Shown: positions 43,361-52,154 of the stretch, piece by piece
How positions within the stretch are numbered: the stretch's first letter is position 1
Layout of the letters: each line of letters starts with the position of its first letter
Assembly (NCBI RefSeq): GCF_004345265.1
Contig: NZ_SLUM01000015.1
Coordinates: 1-64,000 of the forward strand
Direction: 5' to 3'
From: Allofournierella massiliensis
GTDB taxonomy: Bacteria > Bacillota > Clostridia > Oscillospirales > Ruminococcaceae
DNA length: 64,000 nt
The notes under the pieces: generated by a model
Database searches by the model: none
What the model saw: the letters and a program-made list of their open reading frames with translations, nothing else
Told to the model about the DNA's origin: nothing
Program-made: the position numbers and the translations under genes

Positions 43361-44323
43361 TCAGCCTGCTTTTGCCATGCCGAGATCCAGCAGGGACAAC
43401 TGACCATCACCAGCAGGCTTTTTATCTGCGGCAGGCTTCGGCTTGGGGTCCGCCTTTTTCTTTTCCTGCTTCTTCTTGGCGGTCTTGGCTGCCTTGGAGG
43501 AAGACTTTCCGTAGTAGGGCTTCGGAACAAACTTTTCCTCCTGCTCCTGATCCTCCTTGGCGTCTGGGTCGCGGAAATAATCCTCTGCCCACTGATAACA
43601 CAGATCGTCCGGAACATCACAGCCATACCCCTGACTGCCCGGGCCCGGCTGAATGCCGCTCGCTTTGAGTTCGTCCTGAATGTAGTCCCATGCCTTGCGG
43701 CTGATATATTGGAAGCAATGGATCATTGACTTGCGCGGGTGCATGGTGAGGCGGGCAAAAGCGATATCCTCCAGGCACTTGGTCTGGATAAATTCCGCCA
43801 CGCACTCCTTCATGTTGCGCCGGGTCAGCTTTTCTGTATCTGCGCTGACTCGCTGCATGGAGGCGTTCACCACCTCGTCATCACTCATTGCCGCCAGACG
43901 GTCCAGCTGCTCCTGCTCGGCTTTTTTCTTTTCAGCCTGCCTGGCTTCCCATTCTGCCTTATGCTTGGCTTCAGCAGCCTCATGTTCCGCCCGGCGCTTA
44001 TCTTCATCGGCAGCCGCATTGGGCTCGGCAGGCGTCTCCGGCTCTTGGCCGGCATCATCCCCATCCGTGTCCTGCGTGTCTATGGAATCAGTTTCATCCT
44101 GTTCTTCCGTTCCGCTCGCCACTTCCTGCAAACCGCCATCCACATCGGCAGTGGACGCAGATACCGGTTCTACGGGCGCGGGCGTCGATGCCCCGTCAGA
44201 CGGCGGTACCGGCAGTTCGTCAAAGGTTTCCTCATCCTCAAAGGGATTTCCCACCGGAAACCCTTCCGTGGTGGACTTTTGCCCCTCCTGCATATTCAGC
44301 GACATTTCCGAAAAATATCCCAT
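43361..44323 (-). CDS. PcfK-like protein (AcrIIA9-related family)
   Basis: A 320-residue protein. A long Pro/Glu/Ala-rich acidic N-terminus with a charged coiled coil (EHEAAEAKHKAEWEARQAEKKKAEQE) precedes a core of about 100 residues (NMKECVAEFIQTKCLEDIAFARLTMHPRKSMIHCFQYISRKAWDYI...CDVPDDLCYQWAEDYF) typical of PcfK-like proteins, then a Lys-rich tail. The same protein family includes the Cas9 inhibitor AcrIIA9, so an anti-CRISPR role is possible but not shown. The pairing with PcfJ is typical of conjugative elements. Confidence 0.78.
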   Translation of the reverse strand: MGYFSEMSLNMQEGQKSTTEGFPVGNPFEDEETFDELPVPPSDGASTPAPVEPVSASTADVDGGLQEVASGTEEQDETDSIDTQDTDGDDAGQEPETPAEPNAAADEDKRRAEHEAAEAKHKAEWEARQAEKKKAEQEQLDRLAAMSDDEVVNASMQRVSADTEKLTRRNMKECVAEFIQTKCLEDIAFARLTMHPRKSMIHCFQYISRKAWDYIQDELKASGIQPGPGSQGYGCDVPDDLCYQWAEDYFRDPDAKEDQEQEEKFVPKPYYGKSSSKAAKTAKKKQEKKKADPKPKPAADKKPAGDGQLSLLDLGMAKAG

Positions 44324-44398
44324 AGTGATCTCCTTTCTGTTGTTAAGCAAAAGGCATGGAGCAGGCCAACGCCCATTCCATGCCTCTGTTACACTGTG

Positions 44399-44650
44399 TC
44401 ACAACACATAAAGTAATGTGCTGTAGCTGTCAAAGCAATAGCACACCACATCGGGGTACTGCTTTGACCATTCCTTGATCTTATCTTGTACTGCCTGGGC
44501 CGCTTTGCTAGCCGGACCGTCCCACGGGGGCGGTATCGTCACCGTGAAAAAGCCCCTTTCTACGCTGGATTGCACATCTGCGTCCAGATGGGCGCATTGT
44601 TCCAGAAACGCCAAAAGCTGGGCCGCCTTCGTCCCGTTCACGACAATCAT
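44399..44650 (-). CDS. Small uncharacterised protein (83 residues)
   Basis: Starts MIVVNGTKAAQLLAFLEQCA after GTAGGAGAGG. A compact alpha/beta protein by composition, with no recognised domain. Encoded 25 bp after the primase gene and upstream of the PcfK-like gene. Confidence 0.6.
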   Translation of the reverse strand: MIVVNGTKAAQLLAFLEQCAHLDADVQSSVERGFFTVTIPPPWDGPASKAAQAVQDKIKEWSKQYPDVVCYCFDSYSTLLYVL

Positions 44651-44675
44651 CAAAACCTCTCCTACGCTTCTCTCA

Positions 44676-46439
44676 TCATGCCTTTTTCGCAAGCATCGGT
44701 GAGAACTTTACCCGCTTAAACTGCTCTTGTCCATTTACATAGTAATAGTCCCGTCTGGCGCCGTGATCCAGCTCTACCACATCGGAAAGAGTCATCGGAC
44801 GCCCACGGCAGCCTTCAGGCAGATGCTCCCGGCAGTCGGCAAACAGGCGCTTCAAAAGCGCGTCATCGGCTTGTCCAGCCGGGCAATAAATCTCGCCCGC
44901 TCCCGCCACATAATACAGTGCCGCAGGAGGCTGCTCATAGCCGGCATCTTCTAACGCTGTAATGTCCTTGAATGCAAACGGGATCGCTTTCTGTTCGTCC
45001 AGTTGGAGCTGATAGAGCACAAATCTCTGCTTTCTCCGCTGAGGTTCCAGCAGTCCAGCGAGGGTATCCCGGCCACAGCGCAGAAAAATCTCATGTTCTT
45101 CTTGCGTCAGCCCCAGGTACTCCGTCAGACTGACATTCTGTTCAGCCCGATGCTGCCACTGCTCAGTGCAGTCCTCAATGTGGGCCAGCTCGCACAGGCC
45201 GCACAGATACTGCTCCTTGAAGCTCAGCTTTTCAATTTCTCTTTGCCATTGGTTTTCGCGGCGCAGAGCCAGCTGCCAGTCATCGAATCCTTTGTAGTTG
45301 GGATTCCAGGTCAGCCGCCGGCAGTTCATGCCGTGCTTTCGAGCTGTCAAGTAAATCTTCGATGCTCCCGCCATGGTCATGTTATTGTTGTACTTGTCCA
45401 TATCGTGGGCTTCAATGATTTCTTCCGTGCCGTTCTGCGCCAGGATAGCAAACAACGCGTCCAGCGGACCGGTATTGTTGGCTCCGGCAATCGCAGCGAA
45501 AGTACGCCCAGTCAGGCAGTGGGAGATGTCGGCCTTCAACAGCCCTTCGATCACATAGACCACACGGGCAGATGAGTCGCCTACCAGATGTACCGGACTG
45601 CCTGAACCTGCTCCATCTCTTTTTGAAGAGGATGAAAACCAGATATATTTGGCGCCTGTTTTTTCCGGTGGGTCATCTTTGTTCTTCAGCGGGACATCCA
45701 GCATGATCTGAAATCCCTGTATCCTGCCATCAAAACCGATGGCGGGGATCAGTATGCCGGCTGTCTTTTTGTAGAACGCCATGGTCCAGTGTCCATTATC
45801 GTCCCGATAGAATCCTGGCACTCCCTGCACCTTGCAGCCCTGCCTGATCAGCCGGTCTGTTATAGAGCGGCACAGGAAAGGCGGCGGGGTGCTCTTAAAG
45901 CCCAGCGCGTCGATCTGCTTATCCGATAATCCACGTTTTGGAGAACGCAGATGTTCCCGGTGCGCTGGCCGCAGAGAAAGCTGGGACAGCAGCAGGGACA
46001 GCGTTTGATGGATCTCCGCTGGGCTGGCCTTATCTGACTGTGGTACCATTTCTCGCTCGGAAAAAGAATGAGCGGCAGCGGCCGTCCGGGTCCCCAAGGG
46101 TGGGGACCCGGTGCTGGCCGGCTGCTGATGAGCGCCATTCCCGGAGCGTGCGTGTTCCTCCTGGATATTGTCACACAGAGCTTCTGCGATCTCCCAGTAG
46201 GCATCAGAGGTAGTCGTATGGTTGAATTCAGCATACAGAGCCAACATCCCGCCATATTTCCCGCAATAGTTGCACCGCCAGACATTTTTTTGAAAATTAA
46301 CATTCATCTTGCCCCGGCGGTCACCGCAAAACGGACAGTCCACATAAACACTGTTCGCTTGTTGGCGCCTAATGCGCAGATTCAGCAGATTGACAACTTC
46401 CATGATGCCAAAAGGAAATTCATCCGGGTATGAGCCCAT
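44676..46439 (-). CDS. CHC2 zinc-finger DNA primase
   Basis: A 587-residue DnaG-like primase. The N-terminal zinc finger (CPFCGDRRGK...CNYCGKYGG, residues about 36-60) recognises template DNA. A Toprim catalytic core follows (VVYVIEGLLKADIS, EAHDMDKYNNN and KGFDDWQLA). The 200-residue C-terminal part is variable. It synthesises RNA primers and is probably the element's own replication primase, in an operon with a helicase, a ligase and a nuclease. Confidence 0.88.
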   Translation of the reverse strand: MGSYPDEFPFGIMEVVNLLNLRIRRQQANSVYVDCPFCGDRRGKMNVNFQKNVWRCNYCGKYGGMLALYAEFNHTTTSDAYWEIAEALCDNIQEEHARSGNGAHQQPASTGSPPLGTRTAAAAHSFSEREMVPQSDKASPAEIHQTLSLLLSQLSLRPAHREHLRSPKRGLSDKQIDALGFKSTPPPFLCRSITDRLIRQGCKVQGVPGFYRDDNGHWTMAFYKKTAGILIPAIGFDGRIQGFQIMLDVPLKNKDDPPEKTGAKYIWFSSSSKRDGAGSGSPVHLVGDSSARVVYVIEGLLKADISHCLTGRTFAAIAGANNTGPLDALFAILAQNGTEEIIEAHDMDKYNNNMTMAGASKIYLTARKHGMNCRRLTWNPNYKGFDDWQLALRRENQWQREIEKLSFKEQYLCGLCELAHIEDCTEQWQHRAEQNVSLTEYLGLTQEEHEIFLRCGRDTLAGLLEPQRRKQRFVLYQLQLDEQKAIPFAFKDITALEDAGYEQPPAALYYVAGAGEIYCPAGQADDALLKRLFADCREHLPEGCRGRPMTLSDVVELDHGARRDYYYVNGQEQFKRVKFSPMLAKKA

Positions 46440-46478
46440 CTGTCATTCCTCCCTTCATGCCCGCGCTGGGGTTCCATA

Positions 46479-47555
46479 TCAACTGGCCTTCTGAAGTGAA
46501 TCGAGGACCAGCTGAGCCGCGGCCCGCACGATGTTATCCTTGCTCTTGTTGCCGGGAGTCAGATAGAACCGCAGATTGACAGGCCTCTTCTTCGCCACCT
46601 CCGCGATGGTCATCCCCCGGCAGACGCCGCTGTCAACAACGACCTGCTGCGCCTGCTCCAGCGACATTGCCTTCAGGATCTCCTCCACAGGCGTGTCCTT
46701 GGTGTACGCAGCCGCCACATGCACAGCTCCGTTTTCCGGGAGCTCCTGCGTTTTCTCGGCGGCAGACGGAGCCGCTTCCGCTTGCTGGACCGGCAATTCG
46801 GTTCCCGGCGTGCTGACAGGCAGTTGATCCGCTTCACCAGCGGCGCCCGCATCGTCCGGTCTGTTCGCCATATCAGCAGGAAGCACATCAGCCTCCCGGC
46901 CAGTTTCTACCGGCAGCTGCTCCTTCATCGCCGTTTCTCCGGCACCCAATACTGTGGCATTGGGAGATACACCTGCGTGGACAGGCTCAGACGCCTCGTG
47001 CGGCGTCACAACGCTGCCCGGCGGGTAATTCCCCTCCGGCGCGCCATCGGCCTTCTGAGCGCCTCTGACGGCCTTTTCCGGCGGTGTAGTCTTCACTGTG
47101 GGAGTAACAGGGGGCATACCAGCTTTGACTGCAGGCGCTGCTTCACTTTCCGGTCCCCCAGTCGCCTGTACATCAGCACTCACAAGCTGAATACCGAATC
47201 CGGCGTCCGAAAGGGCCTGGCTCAGCGCCTCGTTCTGGGCGGCCTTCACAAAGTCCTTATTGTCCTGCTTAGTCTGCTGGACAACACTCATGCTGAACGG
47301 CTCCGCATCGCTGCGGTCCATGAATACCTTGGCCTCGAAAATCGCCATCTGGTCGGTGATCCGCATTGCCGTCACACGCATACGCCCATTGGGATGCGCC
47401 ATACGGAACCAGAGTTTCTGGTAGGGCAGATCCAACTTCATGGAGTTGCCGGCGCGCCGGAGGAATTTGAGCGGGTCAAACCCCGGCACTTTGTTCAGCT
47501 CTGCGGCTGCGGGGATAGTTTCATACATCGTTTTGGCATTGTTGCTGTCGTTCAT
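46479..47555 (-). CDS. Possible single-strand annealing protein
   Basis: A 358-residue protein. The N-terminal 140 residues (FDPLKFLRRAGNSMKLDLPYQKLWFRMAHPNGRMRVTAMRITDQMAIFEAKVFMDRSDAEPFSMS...AQNEALSQALSDAGFG) recall annealing or Rad52-like recombinases, which act with YqaJ-type nucleases. A Pro/Ala/Glu-rich disordered middle of about 130 residues is followed by a short helical C-terminal domain (DTPVEEILKAMSLEQAQQVVVDSG...). Recombinase function is inferred from position next to the YqaJ and RecD-like genes and weak similarity. ATG 47555 is preferred. Confidence 0.6.
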   Translation of the reverse strand: MNDSNNAKTMYETIPAAAELNKVPGFDPLKFLRRAGNSMKLDLPYQKLWFRMAHPNGRMRVTAMRITDQMAIFEAKVFMDRSDAEPFSMSVVQQTKQDNKDFVKAAQNEALSQALSDAGFGIQLVSADVQATGGPESEAAPAVKAGMPPVTPTVKTTPPEKAVRGAQKADGAPEGNYPPGSVVTPHEASEPVHAGVSPNATVLGAGETAMKEQLPVETGREADVLPADMANRPDDAGAAGEADQLPVSTPGTELPVQQAEAAPSAAEKTQELPENGAVHVAAAYTKDTPVEEILKAMSLEQAQQVVVDSGVCRGMTIAEVAKKRPVNLRFYLTPGNKSKDNIVRAAAQLVLDSLQKAS

Positions 47556-47625
47556 CTTCACAATTCTCCTTCCTGTGTAATAAATTGGGGACGCCGGGCT
47601 TTTTTCTGCACCTTGCGCCACATTT

Positions 47626-49899
47626 TTAACCTGCGTGCTTCAATTCTTTTTCTATGGCCGCCGGAATAGGGATACCTGCCCGCCGGGCATACGCCTTATA
47701 GTACAGACGGATGCGCTCACCCAGAAGCGTGTTGCGCTTGCCGATCTCATTGCGGTGGATCGCCATAAACAGCACCTGCTTTTGACCTATGAGTATCACG
47801 CGCTTTTTGGCACGGGTGATACCGGTGTAGAGCAGATTCCGGTACAGCATGACAGTATGTGCTTTCAAAAGAGGCATGATGACCGTTTCATACTCGCTGC
47901 CCATCGCCTTGTGGATCGTGGTGGCATAAGCGAGGTCCAGATTGACCATATCCTCTATGCTGTACTCCATCTCCCGCCCTGCGCCAAAGTCAAGGCCGAC
48001 ATGAGCACCCTTCTCATCATTTCTGATATAGCGGATGAACCCCAGGTCGCCATTGGATACCTTGGCCGTGTTTTTTGTCTGCATGATCCGGTCGTTGACC
48101 CTGAACACTTTGACACCGACTTTGATTTCTTCCTCGGCGGAACGAAACGGGTTGACCACTTCGCGGATGGCTTCGTTGAGCTGTTCCGCCGATGCCGCGC
48201 CCTCCGAGCGGAAAGGCGACAGAATCTGCACCCGGTCAATGCCGCTTTCCTCGATTTCCCGACAATAGCGGGACACGATTCTTTCAGCGGCCTCCGTCTG
48301 GTTATCGCTTGCCATGAAAATGAAATCCTGGCCGTAATACAGCTTGGTGTTGCCTTCATTGATAAATTTGGCATTGTAGGCGATCAAGCTATCCTTTGAC
48401 TGACGGAAGATCTGGTCTAACACCGTCACAGTGATAAGGCCGCAGTCGATCAGTTCACGGAACACATTTCCGGCGCCCACACTGGGGAGCTGGTCCGGGT
48501 CGCCAACAAGGACAATCCGTGCCCCCTCCTTGATGCGGGAGAAAAATTTATTTGCCAGCCACATATCCACCATGGAAAACTCGTCCACGATAATCAGGTC
48601 GGCTGAAAGCGGTTCCTGATTGTTGCTGCGTCTGACATCTTCCTCTTCGCTGGCAAGGCCCAATCCGCTGTGCAGCGTCCGTGCTTTATCAACCCCAGTG
48701 CTTTCCGCCATTCGACGGCTGGCACGCCCAGTCGGCGCCATCAGGACGATCTCACCATTGGGATGCAGGCGGCGGTAGACCTCCAAAATCGTTTTCAGCA
48801 CCGTCGTTTTACCGGTACCCGGAGAGCCTGTGATGATGGAAAGATTATGGCGGTAGGCTGCATGGACTGCCGCCTCCTGTTTAGAAGACAGCGCCAGCCC
48901 CATTTCCTGCTTGACCCGCTCCAAAATCTGTTCGATCCTCTCCGGAGTGGACAGCTCCACCACACGCATAGCGATTCGCCGGGCGGTTTCGTCCTCCTGC
49001 GCGAACACACGAGGCAGATAGATCTTCTCATTGACGGAAACTATCTCACCGTGCAGGACCATATTTTGAAGCACATCAATAACTTCCTGCTCATGGAGCC
49101 GAAGCGACGGGATGGGGATCTTTGCGTTCAGCACCCGGAGTGCCTCTTTGCGCAGAACTTCGCTAGTCAAAAACAAATGCCCCTTACTGCCTTTGCTGTC
49201 CTCCAGCGCCCAAAACAGCGCGCCTTTGATACGCATAGGGTCGTGCAGGTCGCCTCCATTTTTCTGGACGATGGCGTCTACCCTCAAAAAGCCGAAGCCG
49301 GACACCTGACAAAGCTCGAATGGACTCTTTTTCAAGATATCCACACTGGCCGGGCCAAAATACTGATAGATTTTCTGGGCTGTCTTTGGCGTGATCTTAA
49401 ACGGGGAGAGCAGGGTCATCAAATCCTGCAGCATACGGCTCTCCGCATACGAGGTCTTAATATCCTCCAGCTTTCCCTCCGTAATGCCCTTGATTTCCAG
49501 CAGACGCTCCGGATGGTTTTGCAGGATGTCCAGCGTTTCCACACCAAACCGCGAAACGATCTGTGCGGCAGTCGCCGGCCCGATGCCTTTGATAAGTCCA
49601 GAGGCCAGATAACCTTCTACGCCGCTCTTGGTCCGCGGAACGATCTCATGCCACTGCTCCACCTGAAGCTGCATCCCGTACTTTCCTTTTTTCCATTCGC
49701 CATCCAGCTCCAGCTCTACCGCGTCCGTGCGGGGCAGCTCATAGCCGGTCGCCACAAACCGGATCAGGTGATCCTTGTACCGGCGCGTAGACCGGGCTTC
49801 CTGTGGCACATCCTGATCTGCTGTCTTTACGCTGATGATACAGAACTTGTTTGCGGGATTGTGGTAGATCGTCCCATCATAAGTTCCTTTATGGATCAA
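47626..49899 (-). CDS. RecD2-like SF1B helicase
   Basis: A 757-residue DNA helicase. A helix-hairpin-helix N-terminus (about residues 90-200) is followed by Walker A GSPGTGKTT (about residue 361), Walker B DEFSMVD, motif III GDPDQLPSVG, the UvrD-like TIHKAMGSE and TGITRAKKRVILIG at the end. RecD2 proteins unwind DNA 5' to 3'. The start is a TTG after GGAGGG. It is 15 bp downstream of the YqaJ nuclease gene and probably works with it in recombination or replication. Confidence 0.92.
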   Translation of the reverse strand: MIHKGTYDGTIYHNPANKFCIISVKTADQDVPQEARSTRRYKDHLIRFVATGYELPRTDAVELELDGEWKKGKYGMQLQVEQWHEIVPRTKSGVEGYLASGLIKGIGPATAAQIVSRFGVETLDILQNHPERLLEIKGITEGKLEDIKTSYAESRMLQDLMTLLSPFKITPKTAQKIYQYFGPASVDILKKSPFELCQVSGFGFLRVDAIVQKNGGDLHDPMRIKGALFWALEDSKGSKGHLFLTSEVLRKEALRVLNAKIPIPSLRLHEQEVIDVLQNMVLHGEIVSVNEKIYLPRVFAQEDETARRIAMRVVELSTPERIEQILERVKQEMGLALSSKQEAAVHAAYRHNLSIITGSPGTGKTTVLKTILEVYRRLHPNGEIVLMAPTGRASRRMAESTGVDKARTLHSGLGLASEEEDVRRSNNQEPLSADLIIVDEFSMVDMWLANKFFSRIKEGARIVLVGDPDQLPSVGAGNVFRELIDCGLITVTVLDQIFRQSKDSLIAYNAKFINEGNTKLYYGQDFIFMASDNQTEAAERIVSRYCREIEESGIDRVQILSPFRSEGAASAEQLNEAIREVVNPFRSAEEEIKVGVKVFRVNDRIMQTKNTAKVSNGDLGFIRYIRNDEKGAHVGLDFGAGREMEYSIEDMVNLDLAYATTIHKAMGSEYETVIMPLLKAHTVMLYRNLLYTGITRAKKRVILIGQKQVLFMAIHRNEIGKRNTLLGERIRLYYKAYARRAGIPIPAAIEKELKHAG

Positions 49900-49914
49900 A
49901 TTTTTCCCTCCTTC

Positions 49915-50979
49915 TTATGCTGACTTGGTATCAATCTTCACATTGAAACGCCGAAACTCTGAAACAGTCACATACTGCTCATAGATATCCGGGTGATCCC
50001 GTTTCAGCCGCTGCAGATTGTTTTTATCAATTCCGGGTGTTTTTACCGGATTGTAAGTGACGATATAGTTCACTCCATCCTGCTGACACACCGCCATGCA
50101 GCTCTTTCCCATGTTTGCAACCAACGCGGCCTTCAGCCGCTTCATATCTTCCTCAATTTCTTTTCTGTCTGCCTCTGCACATTTTTTCAGCTCCTGGAGC
50201 TGCAAATAGCGCATCAGCTTGGCCGTCAGACTCAGATCAAATGTTACAGTGGGGGCGTCCCGGTCTGCGGGACCCGTATGCCGCCGCACGCTTTCAATCA
50301 CCAAGTCGCCATCCTCGGTATAGGGCGGAGGTGTTCTGGTAAGGACATGGTTCTCCCAAAAATTCTGTTCCAGGAAAATCATCTCGTCCTCATAAGCAGC
50401 ATCCCGCCGGATCTCCCGGATAATGGTCTCATCTTCGTTGTTGCCATACAGGCAGCAGAAAAAGCAGCGATCCACATCCATGACGGCCATGTAATGCCGC
50501 CCCTGAGATTCGTAGTAAACCGGAACAGTTTCTTCGCCATCCAGCCACCAGTTGTCTTTGGCGTTGTAGTTTGTGGTTTTGATCTCCAGGATAGCGGTAC
50601 TGCCATCCGGCAATTTTACAAAATAATCCACATCGGCCAGCATCCACGGGTACTGCGGATGCTGAAACATTTTTTTGACCTGATATACCTCGTACCCTGT
50701 GCGGTGTTGGAATATCTTTGCTACCAACGGCTCCAACAGGTGTCCCATCTCTAAGGCAACCCAGTTGTCTTCATTGTTTTCGACTGCCACGATATTCAGC
50801 TTGTCAAAGTAGAGGTCTCTTGCAGTCCGCCAAGGTGAGATCCCCAACAGAGCCGCTACATCACTGCCGCCGATACCTTTTCTGCGGTATGCAAGCCATT
50901 CTTCTTCGGACAGGCTCGCCGTTTCCACCAATACCCTGGGCCTGCCATGGTCCTCAGCAGACACATTGCTCAACGACAT
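49915..50979 (-). CDS. YqaJ-type recombination exonuclease
   Basis: A 354-residue nuclease of the lambda-exonuclease-like YqaJ family. Core motifs are GIGGSDVAALLGISPWRTARDLYFDK, the EMGHLLEPLVAKIFQHRTGYE segment, ADVDYF and LEIKTTNYN (D and ExK catalytic residues). Such nucleases resect double-strand ends for single-strand annealing. ATG 50979 follows GGAGGGGG; a longer upstream frame is unlikely. It is near the start of the long leftward operon. Confidence 0.92.
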   Translation of the reverse strand: MSLSNVSAEDHGRPRVLVETASLSEEEWLAYRRKGIGGSDVAALLGISPWRTARDLYFDKLNIVAVENNEDNWVALEMGHLLEPLVAKIFQHRTGYEVYQVKKMFQHPQYPWMLADVDYFVKLPDGSTAILEIKTTNYNAKDNWWLDGEETVPVYYESQGRHYMAVMDVDRCFFCCLYGNNEDETIIREIRRDAAYEDEMIFLEQNFWENHVLTRTPPPYTEDGDLVIESVRRHTGPADRDAPTVTFDLSLTAKLMRYLQLQELKKCAEADRKEIEEDMKRLKAALVANMGKSCMAVCQQDGVNYIVTYNPVKTPGIDKNNLQRLKRDHPDIYEQYVTVSEFRRFNVKIDTKSA

Positions 50980-50981
50980 CT

Positions 50982-51137
50982 TCAACACCCCCTCCGGGCT
51001 CGACGGGGAACAGCGTGTACTCGAATCATCGGATTGCAGACCCCGATGGACTTGGACGGTTTCTGATACTGCTGCCAGCTCTCCGCCGTCTGTTTCTTTT
51101 TGGCCACAGACTCCTGCCTTTTCTTTTTCGCCTTCAT
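50982..51137 (-). CDS. Small basic protein upstream of the nuclease
   Basis: A 51-residue, Lys/Arg-rich ORF (MKAKKKRQESVAKKKQTAES...) starting after GGAAGGATGC. It ends 2 bp before the nuclease start. The high charge suggests nucleic-acid binding, but coding is only moderately supported. Confidence 0.5.
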   Translation of the reverse strand: MKAKKKRQESVAKKKQTAESWQQYQKPSKSIGVCNPMIRVHAVPRRARRGC

Positions 51138-51292
51138 GTGCATCCTTCCTTTCTGTAAGTTTTGATATATCCTCAAAGCCGTTTCCGGCATTTGGGCGCA
51201 AAAAAGCGAGACTGACAAAGGGCGAAACGCCTGTCGTCCATAGCTGCCTATGAACCAATGTCATCCTCGCTGGTAGGGCAAAACCCCGAAAA

Positions 51293-51345
51293 ATAAAAAA
51301 AGCCAGTAATACACCGGCCCCAAAGGGCACAGCAATACTACTGGC
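51293..51345 (-). terminator. Attenuator-like terminator in the operon leader
   Basis: On the minus strand GCCAGTAGTA pairs with TATTACTGGC, followed by a run of seven T, so it is a strong intrinsic terminator. It lies between the operon promoter (51451-51479) and the first genes, so most transcripts would stop here unless antitermination occurs. An alternative hairpin (CCGCAGGCC...GGCC...GCGG at about 51361-51394) precedes it. Confidence 0.75.
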
Positions 51346-51450
51346 ACAAATACAATCTTAACCGCGTGTGCAATGCGGGCCAACGGCCTGCGGTACAGAA
51401 ACTTGGTCTGTATCCCACAAGGGAAACGCACAAAAATCAATTACAAAACC

Positions 51451-51479
51451 ACTATAACACAATATATTGATTTAGTCAA
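51451..51479 (-). promoter_or_regulatory. Promoter of the replication/recombination operon
   Basis: On the minus strand TTGACT (51479-51474) and TATAGT (51456-51451) are separated by 17 bases. The spacer contains CAATATATTG, and a related TATATATTGTG word lies inverted 30 bp away, giving a possible repressor site. It reads toward the nuclease, helicase and primase genes. Confidence 0.75.
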
Positions 51480-51499
51480 CAGGATATTTCTATATATTG

Positions 51500-51923
51500 T
51501 GCCTTGCCGGATGGAGAAACCATACTTCAAAAATTTTTTGCCTTAAAATCAAAAAAGTGCAGAAATTCAGCTCCGGTCCACTATTTATAAGGGTGTACAG
51601 ACATGACACGGTTTTCCTGTTGGTCTGCACGCCTTTTGTACTTTGAAAAAAGAATAACTCTGTTTCAGGGGTTATACAGGGAGCGCGGATAGTGTGCGAA
51701 GGCTTGTCAGCTCACCCACGGTTGAAATACTGCATAGCAGGCCCTGGTAATACGCGGCGGAAAGCCCGGCGCAGGAAATGACCTGGAGCAGCTCAATTAA
51801 ATATTTTGGACTCGAACGCCTTGTTTTTTTACTTTTTTGTTGATGTGGCGGCAGGGAAAGCGTATATGATATATGTAGGGAATCGTAGGCTTCTTTGTCG
51901 GCCACACAGAAAGGAGGCATATC
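51500..51923. other. Gene-free control region before xis
   Basis: About 420 bp without a supported gene. It contains an inverted repeat AGGGTGTACAGAC...GTCTGCACGCCTT (about 51590-51635) and an AT-rich TATATGATATATG stretch (about 51867-51880) that may be the xis-int promoter. Regulatory sites and part of the attachment region may lie here; no clear oriT or replication-origin repeat was found by eye. Confidence 0.4.
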
Positions 51924-52133
51924 GTGGCTGATAAACAATTTCTTGAAAACACAGATCGGAATAACGCAGAAAAACGAAGCTATTCTGTTTCAGAGGCTGC
52001 TGAGATCTTGGGCGTCAGCAAACGCTCCATCTATAACCTGTGTGCCAGCGGAGCTTTTAAATCCGTGCGCATAGGAACCAAATTAAGGATCTCCAAAAAG
52101 TCCTTTGACGAATGGCTTGACGGTTCCGATTGA
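51924..52133 (+). CDS. xis: Excisionase/helix-turn-helix protein (Xis)
   Basis: A 69-residue MerR-like winged helix-turn-helix protein (SYSVSEAAEILGVSKRSIYNLCASGAFKSVRIGTKLRISKKSFDEWL). Small HTH_17-type proteins of this form act as directionality factors for the adjacent integrase. It is followed 21 bp later by the integrase gene. GTG and neighbouring starts are possible; the frame used begins MADKQFLEN. Confidence 0.88.
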   Translation: MADKQFLENTDRNNAEKRSYSVSEAAEILGVSKRSIYNLCASGAFKSVRIGTKLRISKKSFDEWLDGSD

Positions 52134-52154
52134 TTTGGAAAGGAGCCTACAACT

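Noticed and set aside
51672-51938. 88-residue minus-strand frame before xis
   Set aside because: It overlaps the likely xis promoter region, has no good ribosome site and no recognisable domain.
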